Of a DNA stretch of 64,000 nucleotides, positions 11,713 through 20,962 are shown one piece after another. The translations under genes and the position numbers were made by a program. The notes under the pieces are model-generated. The model was not told the DNA's origin and did no database searches. It saw only the letters and a program-made list of their open reading frames with translations. Origin of the DNA: Aradus depressus (lineage: Eukaryota > Arthropoda > Insecta > Hemiptera > Aradidae); assembly GCA_963662175.1 (NCBI GenBank), contig OY759224.1, positions 19,787,489 through 19,851,488 of the forward strand, in the 5' to 3' direction. Numbering within the stretch: the stretch's first letter is position 1; the number at the start of each line of letters is the position of its first letter.

Positions 11713-13643
11713 AAATATATTTCGCTCTGTTGAACCTGAGGAAAGGGAGTCTAATCGGGCTCGAAATATCGTCATGAAAGAAGACTTTTATGTATATATA
11801 TATATATTTGTATATAAAATATTTTATAATTAAAAATAGTAGTTGTTGTGTTTCGTAAACTTCTCTGGGATTGTTTGGGAAATATTGTCAGAAAAAAGAA
11901 GACACCTCTGGAAGAAATGCCGGAAATAACCAATAATAGTAATTGTTATTCAGACTCATGCCCGGGCATTAACTATAAGGTATCCTACAACCAGACCGCA
12001 CATTCGTCGCTATTGCGGACATGAGCCCGACTCTAGGCTGGGAGTACTTATTTGTTGCCTAACCTGTATTTACTTAGAATAGGGGTCTTTAAGGAGTACC
12101 TGTCATCGTATAGGCTAGGGTCTATCACTTAACGTCCCATCCATAGGGCAACATGCTCAACATTTTTTTACCACCAAGATAACTAAAAAACCAAAGGTAT
12201 TCGGCCGAGTTTCGAACCCACTAGTAGTAGGCATGCAGGCTATCTCCAAGTTACCGGCGCGTTCTTAACAATAGTATTTATTATTATTAGGCATTTCATA
12301 TTCATTTATTGTCTAACATTTATTCATTTTACTTTCATTACTATTATTATATAATATTATAATATATTTTAAAAAAATGAGAGCAATGATTGCAATATCG
12401 AATGTACTTTCATATATTATATGTATTTTGTGAAATAGACAATATTTAAAAAACAAGTTTTTTCTTTATTCTTCATGCGATTAGGTTATCAACTCAAATT
12501 TGCCATGGCGCAGTGTAATACGGAAGGAGCGAAAAAGCGAAGGGAAATTATTGATATAATTTTCTGGCTCTACCTTGACAACTTAGGGGAAATTTTTTTT
12601 TTTTAATTCTGAATGTTGGAAAACGTTTTTGTAGATTTCAACATTTGAACTTGTTTTGTGTTCCTGGTCAATAACAGCACACCAAGAAAACTGTTAATCA
12701 ATGAATTCGCTCTTTTAACGCTCTGGGAATATGCGATATGACCTCATAGTTAAAGCCCGGACATGAGTCATAACTGGCAGAAATTGGGCCTACATAAGGA
12801 CATTAAAACAAACAAAAACACAAGTCAATGCAACTTGCCTACACGGTTTGATGAAGGCGTATTTTTTATAAATATACTTCATCAGAGAACTCAAAGAATT
12901 GGTAGTAGAAAGCAGAGCATTAAATTAATAAATCATTATAAAACACAAATTATAGGTGAATAACAAGCAAAGTGCTTCCCCAATTAAACAATTACGTTTT
13001 CGCTCTCCCTCCAAAGCCAATCGACCGTTCGGGCTAAAAAAAATAATATTTGACTTATATATTGGCTTCTGAATCCACATACTAAATTTCGTGAGGATAC
13101 ATTCATTACAAATACAGTTATTGAGATTTTTGAGTTGAACCCTACCCTTGAGCTGATTCTGCTGAAAATTAATAGGTGTCGTCCTGATAATGCTCTGAAT
13201 TTACAAATTACGTACAAAATTTCGTGTCAATACATTCATTACAACAGCAGTTATTAGACGTGTGTTAAACCTCCTCCTAATCTCCCCTCTCATTTAGATG
13301 ATTTGGCACAAAAATCAAAGTGTTTTTGATAAACATATAAATTTTCGTGTCAATACATTCATTATTTGAGGTTATAATGTTCAAAAACACATAGATAGAA
13401 TTTTTTTTTTCATTTTTGGAGTAAACGAGGTCGGAAAATATGAAATTTCATTGAAAACTCCACATCGAATTGTTGACTACATATTTCCCCTAAACTTTGT
13501 GTAGTCAAGCAAGTAAAAAATTAATTAATGAAAGTTCAAATTCAAAATTTTGGATACTTACTGGCGTAGAGAAGTCCTTTTATTACCCGATCTTCGAGAT
13601 TCTCTCCCCCTGTTTTCGTTATCACAGCATGAAGGCTCACAAC
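3829..13643 (-). CDS. DGCR2: DGCR2/IDD homologue, 3' part of a split gene (7 exons)
   Basis: Single-pass membrane protein of the DGCR2/IDD family, a putative adhesion receptor; its molecular role in insects is not established. Exons in coding order: 13562-13643, 11462-11603, 10448-10643, 9324-9551, 7925-8071, 5993-6275, 3829-3931. All six junctions use GT-AG and preserve phase, giving about 392 residues and a TAG stop at 3829. Seen in order: a Cys-rich stretch, a VWC-like module with CTLCVCDNGSPKWC, a second cysteine cluster (NSCCEFICLD), one hydrophobic helix followed by HRLRQRK, a PPPYEEA motif suited to WW domains, a proline-rich linker and an acidic end (SSSEEEEED). The VWC-helix-HRLRQR order matches the vertebrate protein as I remember it. 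The N-terminal LDLa and C-type lectin domains are not found and probably lie further right or outside the window. Every intron except the terminal one-sided boundaries carries repeats. Confidence 0.85.
4153..4295 (+). repeat. SINE1 fragment (tRNA-like head)
   Basis: AGGGCGTCGGTAGCTCAG gives an A-box-like start and GCGGGTTTCAATCCC a B-box. It then reaches CACCGTCATTCGGAT of the SINE body and stops. It lies in the last DGCR2 intron, antisense to the gene. Confidence 0.8.
4380..4424 (-). ncRNA. Degenerate hammerhead-like motif
   Basis: GGCC-CTGAAGA, an 18-nt spacer with poor stem II, then GAAATGTTGGCC. Stem I (GGCC/GGCC) and the core boxes are present; stem II is not. Confidence 0.4.
4515..4935. 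repeat. Two R3 fragments in opposite orientation
   Basis: 4515-4620 has TAATAACTGCCGATGTATC; 4735-4935 has the complementary CTTCGGCAGTTATTAGTG and ATTTTGTCGGGAGTTATCGT. Confidence 0.75.
5313..5797. repeat. Foldback element carrying a hammerhead-like motif
   Basis: Long inverted repeat: arms of about 215 bp (left from TAGGAATATTGAGGGTCAG, right ending CTGACCCTCAATATTCCTA) around a spacer of about 50 bp. The arms are nearly identical, except that the right arm has an extra CGAAACGTTGGCATC segment. It lies in a DGCR2 intron. Confidence 0.95.
5702..5739 (+). ncRNA. Hammerhead-ribozyme-like motif, all three stems possible
   Basis: CTGATGA (5706-5712), stem II GATATA/TATATC closed by AAA (5714-5728), GAAA (5729-5732), stem III from the palindrome ACGU, cleavage-type GUU, then GGC pairing with GCC before the core as stem I. 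This order fits a minimal type I hammerhead as known from Penelope-like elements. Activity is untested. Confidence 0.65.
5993..6275 (-). CDS. DGCR2: DGCR2 exon, C-terminal cytoplasmic region
   Basis: 283 nt, acceptor CTGTCTCAG, donor AG|GTAGCC. It encodes GREPKSEVVMEPNVEIVEKS, a QQQQ run, an acidic patch, a SECENCNM cysteine pair and LHRRTEVGD. It enters in phase 1 and exits in phase 2. Without the splice it would stop immediately at the TAG overlapping the donor. Confidence 0.8.
6538..6863 (-). repeat. SINE1 copy with 14-bp target-site duplication
   Basis: Full body with the tail (TTAGGTTAGGTTTTATGACTC) on the left and the tRNA-like head on the right. It is flanked by a perfect duplication TTGGGGCCAGTAGG at 6524-6537 and 6864-6877. 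It lies in a DGCR2 intron. Confidence 0.95.
7380..7659. repeat. 41-bp tandem repeat array, about 7 copies
   Basis: Seven near-identical units within a DGCR2 intron, each containing ATGGATAATAGGGTTCAG and GTAGTTAGGTTCCT. Unit starts (the T of ATGG) fall at 7383, 7419, 7460, 7501, 7542, 7583 and 7624. The period is exactly 41 except for the first copy, which lacks 5 bases. Copies alternate slightly between TTTAC and TGTAC, suggesting recent unequal exchange or slippage. Confidence 0.95.
7925..8071 (-). CDS. DGCR2: DGCR2 exon, proline-rich cytoplasmic tail
   Basis: 147 nt, acceptor TTTAG, donor AAG|GTAATA. It is in frame with both neighbours (phase 1 in, phase 1 out). It encodes a Ser/His/Pro-rich low-complexity tail ending PPPIVEPVPPQG and has no recognised domain. 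Confidence 0.75.
8180..8690 (+). repeat. R3 interspersed repeat
   Basis: TGTCGACCGTTTGCGCTAAT, GTCGATAAATTCAATACATC and a second module with CGGACACCGAAGTGGTTC. Intronic in DGCR2. Confidence 0.8.
9324..9551 (-). CDS. DGCR2: DGCR2 exon, cytoplasmic PPPY region
   Basis: 228 nt, acceptor TTGACAG, donor CAG|GTTATT. It joins the previous exon to give RGRQDRELTEEERSLGSIGY, then a Gly/Tyr-rich stretch, then GEAPPPYEEALAAA. The PPPY motif is a candidate ligand for NEDD4-type WW domains; that is inference from motif knowledge. It leaves in phase 1. Confidence 0.85.
9769..10036 (-). repeat. SINE1 copy, internally deleted
   Basis: Body from GACTCATGCCCGGGC to CCGGCACCCTC, with part of the middle missing. 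Flanks share ATTATTGTTA, a probable target-site duplication. It is intronic in DGCR2. Confidence 0.9.
10195..10255 (-). repeat. Degenerate hammerhead-like hairpin
   Basis: ACTGATGATGACGCTGTTGC: CTGATGA followed by GACGC/GCGUU stem II, but the GAAA box reads AAAA. It looks like a decayed member of the family. Confidence 0.4.
10448..10643 (-). CDS. DGCR2: DGCR2 exon with transmembrane helix
   Basis: 196 nt. It opens with NCKSFRVGNSCCEFICLDD, completing the VWC-like cysteine set, then an acidic Ser/Asp stretch, then a helix of about 22 residues (LRLIATAITAILSLSLLFFL) and a stop-transfer HRLRQRKIR. The HRLRQR after the helix is the clearest DGCR2 signature here. Reading through the donor GTAGGA would reach a TGA at 10362, so an intron-retaining form would encode a shorter Ser-rich tail. 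Confidence 0.85.
10851..11272. repeat. Foldback element with hammerhead-like arms
   Basis: Arms of about 190-200 bp (AATAAAACAAACTTATTTTT at left, its complement at right) surround a spacer of about 45-60 bp. Each arm contains ACCGGTTTCGGCC or its complement. It shares terminal sequence with 48432-48612. Confidence 0.95.
10917..10950 (-). ncRNA. Hammerhead-ribozyme-like motif
   Basis: CTGACGA (10939-10945), short stem II GGU/GCC, GAAA (10923-10926), palindromic stem III ACCGGU with a UA cleavage-type site, and a short stem I GUU/GAC with one wobble. The mirror copy in the right arm (11176-11198, plus) has CTGACCA, so one core base is lost. Confidence 0.55.
11462..11603 (-). CDS. DGCR2: DGCR2 exon with VWC-like module
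   Basis: 142 nt, acceptor TCTGTCAG, donor GTTAGT. It encodes MVHCHDMHNQEIGPGMHFVP followed by the cysteine pattern C-x2-C-x-C-x7-C-x5-C, typical of von Willebrand C domains and close to the corresponding DGCR2 segment. The upstream AG at 11622 would bring in an in-frame TGA, so the nearer acceptor was chosen. It ends in phase 0. Confidence 0.85.
11679..11706. repeat. (TA)n microsatellite
   Basis: About 14 TA units. It lies just upstream of the hammerhead-like core. Confidence 0.95.
11730..11775 (+). ncRNA. Hammerhead-like core, weak stem II
   Basis: CTGAGGA (11736-11742), GAAA (11763-11766), stem III palindrome AUAU with a UC site. Stem II pairing is shifted (GAGU/GCUC) and stem I is only two pairs. 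Confidence 0.35.
11953..12261 (-). repeat. SINE1 copy, old
   Basis: Recognisable over its whole length (GACTCATGCCCGGGC to GTTACCGGCGC) but with many substitutions. Confidence 0.85.
12729..12772 (+). repeat. SINE1 3' fragment
   Basis: GCGATATGACCTCATAGTT through GACATGAGTCATAA, the last 40 or so bases of the SINE. Confidence 0.7.
12985..13510 (+). repeat. R3 repeat with three internal modules
   Basis: ATACATTCATTACAA-type modules begin near 13090, 13225 and 13340. The repeat starts AATCGACCGTTCGGGC and ends TTTCCCCTAAACTTTGTG. Confidence 0.8.
13562..13643 (-). CDS. DGCR2: DGCR2 exon, first one recognised (Cys-rich linker)
   Basis: 82 nt between a TTTGTAG acceptor and a strong GTAAGT donor. 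It enters in phase 1 (needs one base from an upstream exon) and leaves with CA, which joins the G of the next exon to make CAG. It encodes CEPSCCDNENRGRESRRSG and a few basic residues, a cysteine-containing linker just before the VWC module. The perfect donor and phase match support it; the peptide itself is not diagnostic. Confidence 0.6.
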
Positions 13644-13682
13644 CTACAAAGAAAATAAATATTGATACATATATATACATAT

Positions 13683-13878
13683 ATTTTTTTGCTTTATGTA
13701 CGATGCATATTAACCAAGTCAATGTGTTATATCTAGTTGTTTACGACATCCATGGCCCCGGGAGGGAGTTCTATGAAATAAAACTCACACCCGGGAGGGA
13801 TTCGAACCCGCAAACCATGGTGAGATCATGCGACCAAAGCTCTACGCTCTAGCCCGCACGGCCATCATGGTCCCCATA
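13683..13878 (-). repeat. SINE2 copy (second tRNA-derived family)
   Basis: On the minus strand: GGCCGTGCGGGCTAGAGCG (A-box region), GCGGGTTCGAATCCC-type B-box, CCTCCCGGGGCCATGG body and a CATAAAGCAAAAAAA tail. Unrelated to SINE1 outside the tRNA boxes. Confidence 0.85.
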
Positions 13879-14404
13879 TTTATACTTGACGTCAACATTA
13901 GTTGAAAACGAATTTGTAAAACTTTCTTCAAATTTAATTAAATTTTCGAAAAGCCCTTATACGTACAGAGTTCAAAAAAATTGATAGCGAGCGAGCAATA
14001 ATAGAAAGATAATATCTTGGGTTCACCAGCGAAAGGCACTTGAAAAGGTGTTTTTTGAGTTATGGACAATTTTAATATTCATACCCCTATATATAGTATG
14101 TTTTTTTACATGTTTTACTGATTCAAAATAGATTTTATTAAATAAAATAATGATAAAAATGTCATGACTTAGTGCCTTTCGCTTGTAAGCCCACAATATG
14201 AAATATTAAAAAAAAAAATAAGCAAAACCGAAAAATAGTTATTTTTTCTCAATTTTCATCATATATTTAATGAATGGAAAGGGCAGAAAAACATTGATTT
14301 CTCTGATATATGTGTCTTAATATAAATTAAAAAATAATGGACAGAATAGAATAACATTGACTTTTCTGAGATATGTGTCATACATCAAAACTACTGTTTT
14401 TAAA

Positions 14405-14490
14405 AATATTTTCTATTTCACAAAATATATACCTATATATATATAAAATATGGGAGTACTTTCGGTATTGTTAACATCTTCAGCCACGAC
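14405..14490 (-). ncRNA. Hammerhead-like motif, stem II mutated
   Basis: GG-CTGAAGA (14477-14483), stem II with one mismatch, GAAA (14460-14463), AGUACU stem III, UC site, CC closing stem I. It is a half copy of the element at 41228-41367. Confidence 0.45.
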
Positions 14491-15222
14491 TTAACAAATA
14501 CTGTTTTGAAAGGTGGGCTTGAAACCAGTCTCTATCTCTATTAATAAATTTAATATTGAAGTTAACTAACAAACACATTTCTTGTCCTTTTGGTCTCCAA
14601 AATTGTTTTATTAAATTGTTATCTGTGACGTTTTACCACAATTCAAGCAATATCAAACTTCAACAATTATAGTTAGTGTCTAGATATTATTTTCAATCCA
14701 AACATTCTTTTCGTTAATAATAATTTAAAAAATCTTTTGGTTTTACAAACTCTAAACAGTGTGACAATATAAAATTATAAAAATTAAAATTTTTTTTGAC
14801 ATTTACACTTAAGGACCTCACAAATTATCCGCCTTTTGAAATAAACAAATAACTAAAACACAATTTCAAAAATGTTGGCTCTTACTACATTTCTTGAAAC
14901 GTACTTTATTCTCCAAAAATTCGAAAAAAGTAATTGTATTGTGCTTTATTAAGAACTCTATTTCTTATATGCGTCTAATATTTAAAATATATATATATGT
15001 ATATATTTATATTAAAATGTTTTACAATTATATTTAATAATTACAAAGATATTTACCTGTGAAGCAGCTATTAATGATGGTATTTATATATAAAAAAAGA
15101 CGTCATAAAAAATAATTACTGTTTTTAAGCACTAACATTTGGTGGTTTTTGAGCAAATAAGAAGTGAAAATGGGTCATACATGTTTACTGAACCCAAAAT
15201 CTTCAACAGAATTCATGACAAC

Positions 15223-15277
15223 TTGTCTCTGAGATCCATTGGACATAAGAACTCTTCAGTTGGGAATCATCGATCGA
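15223..15277 (-). CDS. Weak candidate for the next DGCR2 exon upstream
   Basis: 55 nt between TTGTTTACAG and a poor GTTGTC donor. It encodes SIDDSQLKSSYVQWISET and leaves in phase 1, so the splice to 13643 would read TSCEPSCC. The W-x(3-4)-S-C arrangement resembles the end of a C-type lectin domain, which is expected here. The exon is short and the donor weak, so it may be chance. Confidence 0.25.
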
Positions 15278-15472
15278 CTGTAAACAAGAGGTAGGCGATC
15301 TGACTGGCAGCACTACCTCGCGGACGAATCCCAAACAACAAACCATCTGCCATCCTGATATTTACTTTTTTAGCGGATTTCTACAGAAACTAGAGCCATA
15401 TTTTAAGAACCTCCCCCAGAAGAGGATATACGCTCATTCAAATTCTTATAAAGGCGTAGCTAGCTTAAGCCA

Positions 15473-16290
15473 TTAGGTTGTGCACTTGAATTCTTTCATA
15501 AAACAAGTCGTACCTTTTCGTATTGAATGTAAACCTTTTAAAAGCCGAATTTCTGACATTAATTTTTCGAGTGATACATTAAATTTACTCGATAAAATTA
15601 TGACATCGGTTTCGGTTGAATTCAAGTTTAATAAATTGGCCATTGCCTCAACTAACTCCATCGTTTCTTGACTAAATCGAGCAATGTTGGGCAAAATTCA
15701 TTTAGAATAATGAAAAAGATGTATTTATATGTATCATGAAAAAATGATTATTCATTATTCAGTTCTTCATTAAATAAAAGTATTAATTTTGAAAAGCGAT
15801 TTTAATTTGCATAATTTGGTTAAATAAATGAAAACACTGTTTAAAACCAACTGAACCTTTATTCTTTAGAAAATATATGTTATATAAAAAAATAGTGTAA
15901 TATTATTATTTCCTTGGATCAATACATTGAAGGAAACATTAAAATCCTTAAAAATGTTACTGAAGTGTTGGTCTTTTACAATTCTGGATGGGCACAGAAT
16001 GTATTAAGACCTTTACAATATTACGGTCAAAATCGGTTTGTGTGATTTTTTTCATTCTTTTGCTTGATGTTTGAGTTTCTCTCAAGTTATTTTTCTTTTA
16101 TGTACTTCTCATACTCTTCAAATAAACTTTTTCCATGGCGCCGTTTTAAATGAGATATAACATTTGAAGATTGGGTTTGCACTTGACATTTGTTGATTTG
16201 ATTCATTATGTTCTAGATCAATAACTGACAATGTTGAAAAACCCATAATCCCATGGGTGTCGGAATCGCTATTAATTTCACTCATGATAG
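15473..16290 (-). pseudogene. Remnant of a hAT-type transposase with a BED finger
   Basis: 16080-16280 (minus) encodes pieces such as MSEINSDSDTHGIMGFSTL and, in another frame, SSNVISHLKRRHGKSLFEEY, whose H-x4-H spacing fits the end of a BED zinc finger. 15473-15694 (minus) is a 73-residue open stretch (ETMELVEAMANLLNLNS, KLMSEIRLLKGL) that could be another part of the same transposase. The catalytic core is missing. Assignment to one element is inference. Confidence 0.45.
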
Positions 16291-17100
16291 AAATTAGAAA
16301 AAAAAAAAAAAAAAATTGAACACCAGAAAAAATATATTTAACTTCACTTTAGTTGTAACGGCAGGAATTAACACTCAACACTGATGTACCATGTACCTTT
16401 GTTTATCGAGCTAATCCATTTTTCACAATTTACGTTATGCATTTAATTTAATGTAGATTGCAATTTTGTAAACGTAACGTATTTGTCATTATAAACAAAC
16501 AGTTGTCAATAAACCTGTGAGCAGGGGCGGGGCAGGAATTCTTAAATTCTAATCCAATAAAGCTATTATATCTAACTCTACCCTGAAAAATAAAACAAAT
16601 TAAAAAATAATCATCATTCATAAATTAACTAAAATAATGATAATCATTAAAGATTAATTCATAGAATAAAACAGTAACTTGCTTCATGAATAAAACACTA
16701 ATCACTAAAAAATTATTCAATAATGCCCAACATTGAAATCTAGTACTATCCAAAGAGGAAATTAACTGGTCTAAAAGTGGGTAAAAACACGCATTTCATC
16801 TATTTTTGAATTAAAATGATTTTATGAACAATATTGTCAATACGATATTGGAGATAAAAGGTTGGGTTTTTTGGGGGGGGGAATGCTTGTCTTGTGCAGG
16901 TTTACCCGACAGTTAGACGTTTTTTTTTTCTTTTAAATGCGCTTACAGATTAATAAATAGGGTCGGTAAATTCCATCCTTTGAAATAATTAAAAGATTAT
17001 GCATTGTTAAATGTTGGAAATTTCTAAATAAAATACAAATGCCATTTTATAGATTTTTTGTGTTTTTGGAGCAACATTAGCCCGTGTGGGTGTACGACCA
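16291..17100. other. AT-rich, nothing recognised
   Basis: Only an A-run at 16298-16315 and a short G-run at 16875-16882 stand out. Confidence 0.6.
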
Positions 17101-17108
17101 GTGAATAC

Positions 17109-17651
17109 GCTGAGGGCCGGATTTAGAATTCTGAGGCTCTCGGGGCAGAGCCCGGTGAAGGCCCTCTAAAATTTTCTGTCAAATTATAAACAGAATAAAT
17201 TAGAAATTTTTATTGTCATAATTTTGCTTACAAAAAAGTTATAGTAAATTTCAAGGTAAAAAAGATTTGCGAGATTTTTTATTCGCAAAAGTTGTTATAA
17301 GCTCATGAAAATTCAAATGACAAAAAATATCACTTTCTAAACTGAGAATCATGAGATTTTGATTCATACTCGTTTGCAATTTGTTTCTGATGAGCTTCAA
17401 TTTTGAAAAAGATCTTGCCCCACTGCTGTTTGTTACCATCATTGATAAATTTATGCAAAGAGCTATTTCCATTTTGCAAAAAGTAGTTTGTACATTATTT
17501 TTCAGAATTTTCTTTCAAAACGATTTTTTGGGGTATTTAGAACTTTTTTTTTGGTGCGATAGTAAAAAATGTTGGTTACCTACTACTTACTTTTAACTTG
17601 ATGGAGGCCCCTGGGGCCATGACCACTCTGGCTCCGTGCTAAATTCGGCTA
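17109..17651 (-). mobile_element. hAT-type element with transposase C-terminal fragment
   Basis: Ends are imperfect inverted repeats: GGGCCGGATTTAGAATTC at left, complement of GCCGAATTTAGCACGGAGCC at right. Inside, on the minus strand, about 17251-17500 encodes the hAT dimerisation region as in ZMYM1-like proteins: ARSFSKLKLIRNKLQTSMNQ, then MILSLESDIFCHLNFHELI. The rest of the transposase is deleted. No convincing 8-bp duplication was found. Confidence 0.7.
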
Positions 17652-17769
17652 TGGCTACGTTTTATACAAGATAAAAATGAGAAGGCAGTGAAACAGTATT
17701 AAGTAAACAGGCTCTCACGGTACAAGTTAAATAAAAAATAAGTTCTTTTCATATAAAGACGTACTGGAA

Positions 17770-18207
17770 CACTTCAATAAGAGAAAAAAGGAGAGAAGAA
17801 GTAATGTTAGCTCGGTTACGTATAGGGCACGCGAGGCTGACCCATGGATATCTAATGGCTCGGGAACCCCATCCTCTGTGTCAGTCGGACTGTCTGTCAG
17901 ACACATTCTAACTGAATGCATGGCATATAGTCCCCAGCGTGATAATTGCAACCTTGCGGTGGATATTTCCGAAATTCTATCCAATAATAGCTTTCAAATT
18001 ACCCAACTATTTCATTTCTTATAATTCACAAATCTCTTATCTAAATTATAAAACAAAATTATCTTCATCACGTAGCCTTTCTATTCCGTACATATCTTCT
18101 TTATTATTATTAATCTGCGCCTATCCAAATTAGTCAGCTAGGATCCCCAGAGACCTGCATCCATCAGGCATCCATGACCCTCGTGGTCGAAATGCCTTAA
18201 AGAAGAG

Positions 18208-18262
<55 letters not shown>
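17770..18262 (+). pseudogene. I/R1-type LINE 3' end with long poly-A
   Basis: REEVMLARLRIGHARLTHGY and MAREPHPLCQSD, then frameshifted material, match the region after the RNase H domain with its Cys-rich motif. A 3' UTR of about 60 bp and an A-run of about 60 at 18201-18260 follow. Confidence 0.7.
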
Positions 18263-18615
18263 ATACTAAAACCTATCTGGGCTTACGGAATCGAGATATG
18301 GGGATTAGCCAAAAAATCAAACATACAACGCCTACAGTCAATACAATCCATTATACTACGCCACAATGCCAATGCGCCATTTTACGTTTCCAACCTCACA
18401 TTACATAATGACCTCAACATCCCATTTGTACCTTCTGTTAACAGGACGATATTAAACTTTTCATGACAAACTCCATCATCACGCCAAACACCCTTCCACA
18501 AGTCCAGCACGACGCCTCAAGCGGATATGGCTGAGAGACCTGCTCCAGGACTCCTCTTCGGTCACGTACCTCAGCAGTACAACCACGCACCTGACACCGC
18601 ACTATTTATCGCAAT
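18258..18615 (+). pseudogene. Jockey-type LINE fragment
   Basis: Directly after the A-run: LKPIWAYGIEIWGLAKKSNI, LQSIQSIILRHNANAPFYVS, then LTLHNDLNIPFVPSVN. Stops and frameshifts follow. Clear jockey C-terminal pattern. Confidence 0.75.
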
Positions 18616-19275
18616 TGCTAATAACAAATGTTACGCCGTTGTTAATAAATAAATATGTTATATTTATATTATTGGTTAGATAACTGAGTATTTCATTCGT
18701 AAAATTTCGTTGTACTCATCTCACGTAGTACTCTAATATTTTCTTGAGAAGCGGGTTGTACTCGTAGCATGGCAATGACAACAAAAGATGTATAAAATAT
18801 TTCATTAATTCAAGAAGGGGAGACTATTAATTCCATTGTTTGTCAAGAAGGGCTAAGACAGAAAAGAGCCGACATTTAACAATAACGCCAGCTACTAAAA
18901 CGACTGTCTCTCATTCTATATTGTTATTATAATCCAAGATGGGGTGACATTCCCTTTTCTCAACTTTACACTCAAACTTTACTTCCTAAGTTTGCCTTCA
19001 GGTAATAAAAGCCCCCTTTTGTCGACGGCCATGAGATGAATAAATGGTTAACTCGACAAATGGAGTAATGGACTTAAGGAAATGTACTAGATGTGTTATG
19101 GTATCCTCTTCTGTTACTAACTGAGCCAGACAGTGTCGGTCTTATGTGGAACTACTCTCATAAAGCACATCTCTCAAGACTGTTGACAAAAAACAAAAAA
19201 ATATTATGATCATAATGTTGTGATGTCGTAATGTTGTGAAAATAAAGTACGTATTTCTGGGTTTGTATGTGTGTA
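18616..19275. other. No feature recognised
   Basis: Moderately mixed composition between two LINE fragments. It may be more decayed LINE, but no motif is readable. Confidence 0.5.
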
Positions 19276-19279
19276 AAGT

Positions 19280-19725
19280 TTTCTAAAAAAACGTATGTAA
19301 GTAGTTTGAATTGTGTCGGGTACTGTGTGTATCATAAGATCGTTATGAAGTGTTCTGTTGTTTATGTATGGGGGGCACTGTGTTATCAGTCTGAGGGTTT
19401 TTGACTGAAACGCCTGAATTCGTTTGATGTTGGATATTTTTGCTGAACTGTATATCTGTGATCCGTATGTTCATAATGGTCTCAGTAAGTGTAACAGTTC
19501 CTTTTTTGTGTCATGTCTAATTTTGATCGTCTATTTAGAAGTCCGTAGAGTATTTTGAGTCGACGGTTCAGCGAGTTTCGTGTGAGGGTTCCATGTCAGT
19601 CTTCAATCTTATGTCAGTCCCAGGTATCGTACAGTATTAGTTTGAGGGAGGGGCTTGTCGCAGATGAAAACGGGGGGCATGTTTCTCGTCGAAGTGTAAA
19701 TGTGATGTGATTTTTCTGTATTGAA
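19280..19725 (-). pseudogene. Jockey-type LINE fragment, minus strand
   Basis: Reverse reading gives KLILYDTWD, then LNRRLKILYGLLNRRSKLDM, SNIKRIQAFQSKTLRLITQC and PPYINNRTLHNDL across several frames. Many disruptions. Confidence 0.7.
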
Positions 19726-20191
19726 AAATAAAAAAATGAAATTATTTTTTAAAAATAAATCATACGAACTAATTTATAATTCTTTGATATTTTGGGCATA
19801 TATATTATGTACATATTAGTAAATAAAAGTAAATCCTTTGCGCATCGATTTCAATGTTACATCACACCTTTTTGGTTCACCACTCCTTAAGCCTAAAAAC
19901 GTTTCTCACTCCTAGCCCCTCACCTTCACATCTCTCTTATACTTCTCACCTCCACAACCCAAATTAGACTGGTCCACACTATTAGAACAGCTGAGGCCGT
20001 CTTTTGTTCTCAACTCATTGGTTTGTTTTAAAACAAAACCGACATACATTTATTCACTGTTTTTATACAAATAAATATTATTAATTTTATAATATTTTAA
20101 TAATTACAATGTGTGTAATTTTATACATCACAGTATCGACACGAAATTGGATAGGTGGATCCAGGACTGAATAAGAACGATGATACGTGGG

Positions 20192-20218
20192 AGGAGGGGG
20201 GGGGGGGGGGGGGGGGAG
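20192..20218. repeat. Poly-G tract
   Basis: GGGAGGAGGGG continuing into an uninterrupted G run, just left of the TIR element. Confidence 0.9.
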
Positions 20219-20240
20219 TAGACCCTTAACCCTAATAACC

Positions 20241-20962
20241 ACATATCGTCGGTGACAGTTCAAGACCGCGTAAGAGCAGGTTGTAAAAATCGCGTAACAG
20301 CAAAAGTCGCAAAATTGAAATATCGCGCCAACAGATTCCTAACGCTGATTCGCTTATAATAGATCTCACGCGAATTGAAATAGCCAATAGAGAACCTCGT
20401 TTTCGCTATTCAAACAATACCGAGTACTAGTCACAGACCTGAAGTTGCCAGCAAATTCGCGTATTTACGTTATTCTATAACAAGTCGCAACACGGTTAGT
20501 GCGTGCTCCCAAATATAATTATTTTGTCCTGAATAGTTATCAAGGATGTACATTGTGTTTATCGTATTTTTAATATTATTACTATGCCTAAGTGATATGG
20601 AGAGTTTAAATTAAAATTACCTTTATATCCTTTCTATGGGACTCTGGGCCTTAGGAGGTTAAATCATTTGATAATTTCAGTTCCGCAGTCTTCATATTAC
20701 GGTGTTTTGGTATTATAGTCACTTACGCGGTATTGCAATGAATAATAAATGAATAAATGACTTTACACAGAATCTAAACAAGCTATTGGTAAATTTATGT
20801 CATATACTTAAGAAAGTAGCCCTAAACAAGTTCAGTCGGAAAAGTACATTCAAATGGTCAACATATTACCTTTTTTCTTCGTCCTGTAAAATCGTGAAAA
20901 AGCTGTTACGCGGTATTTACAAACCACTCTTACGCGGTCTTGTACTATCACCGACGATATGT
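20241..20962. mobile_element. TIR element, non-autonomous, about 720 bp
   Basis: TIRs of about 70 bp: ACATATCGTCGGTGACAGTT at left and the complement of ACATATCGTCGGTGATAGTA at right. CGCGTAA-type motifs repeat inside both ends. No transposase. Superfamily not assigned; a TA or short target duplication cannot be resolved. Confidence 0.8.

Noticed and set aside
15473..17500. One single hAT transposase gene across both fragments
   Set aside because: On the minus strand the C-terminal dimerisation piece (17251-17500) lies upstream of the BED-finger piece (16080-16280), the wrong order for one protein, so two elements are more likely.
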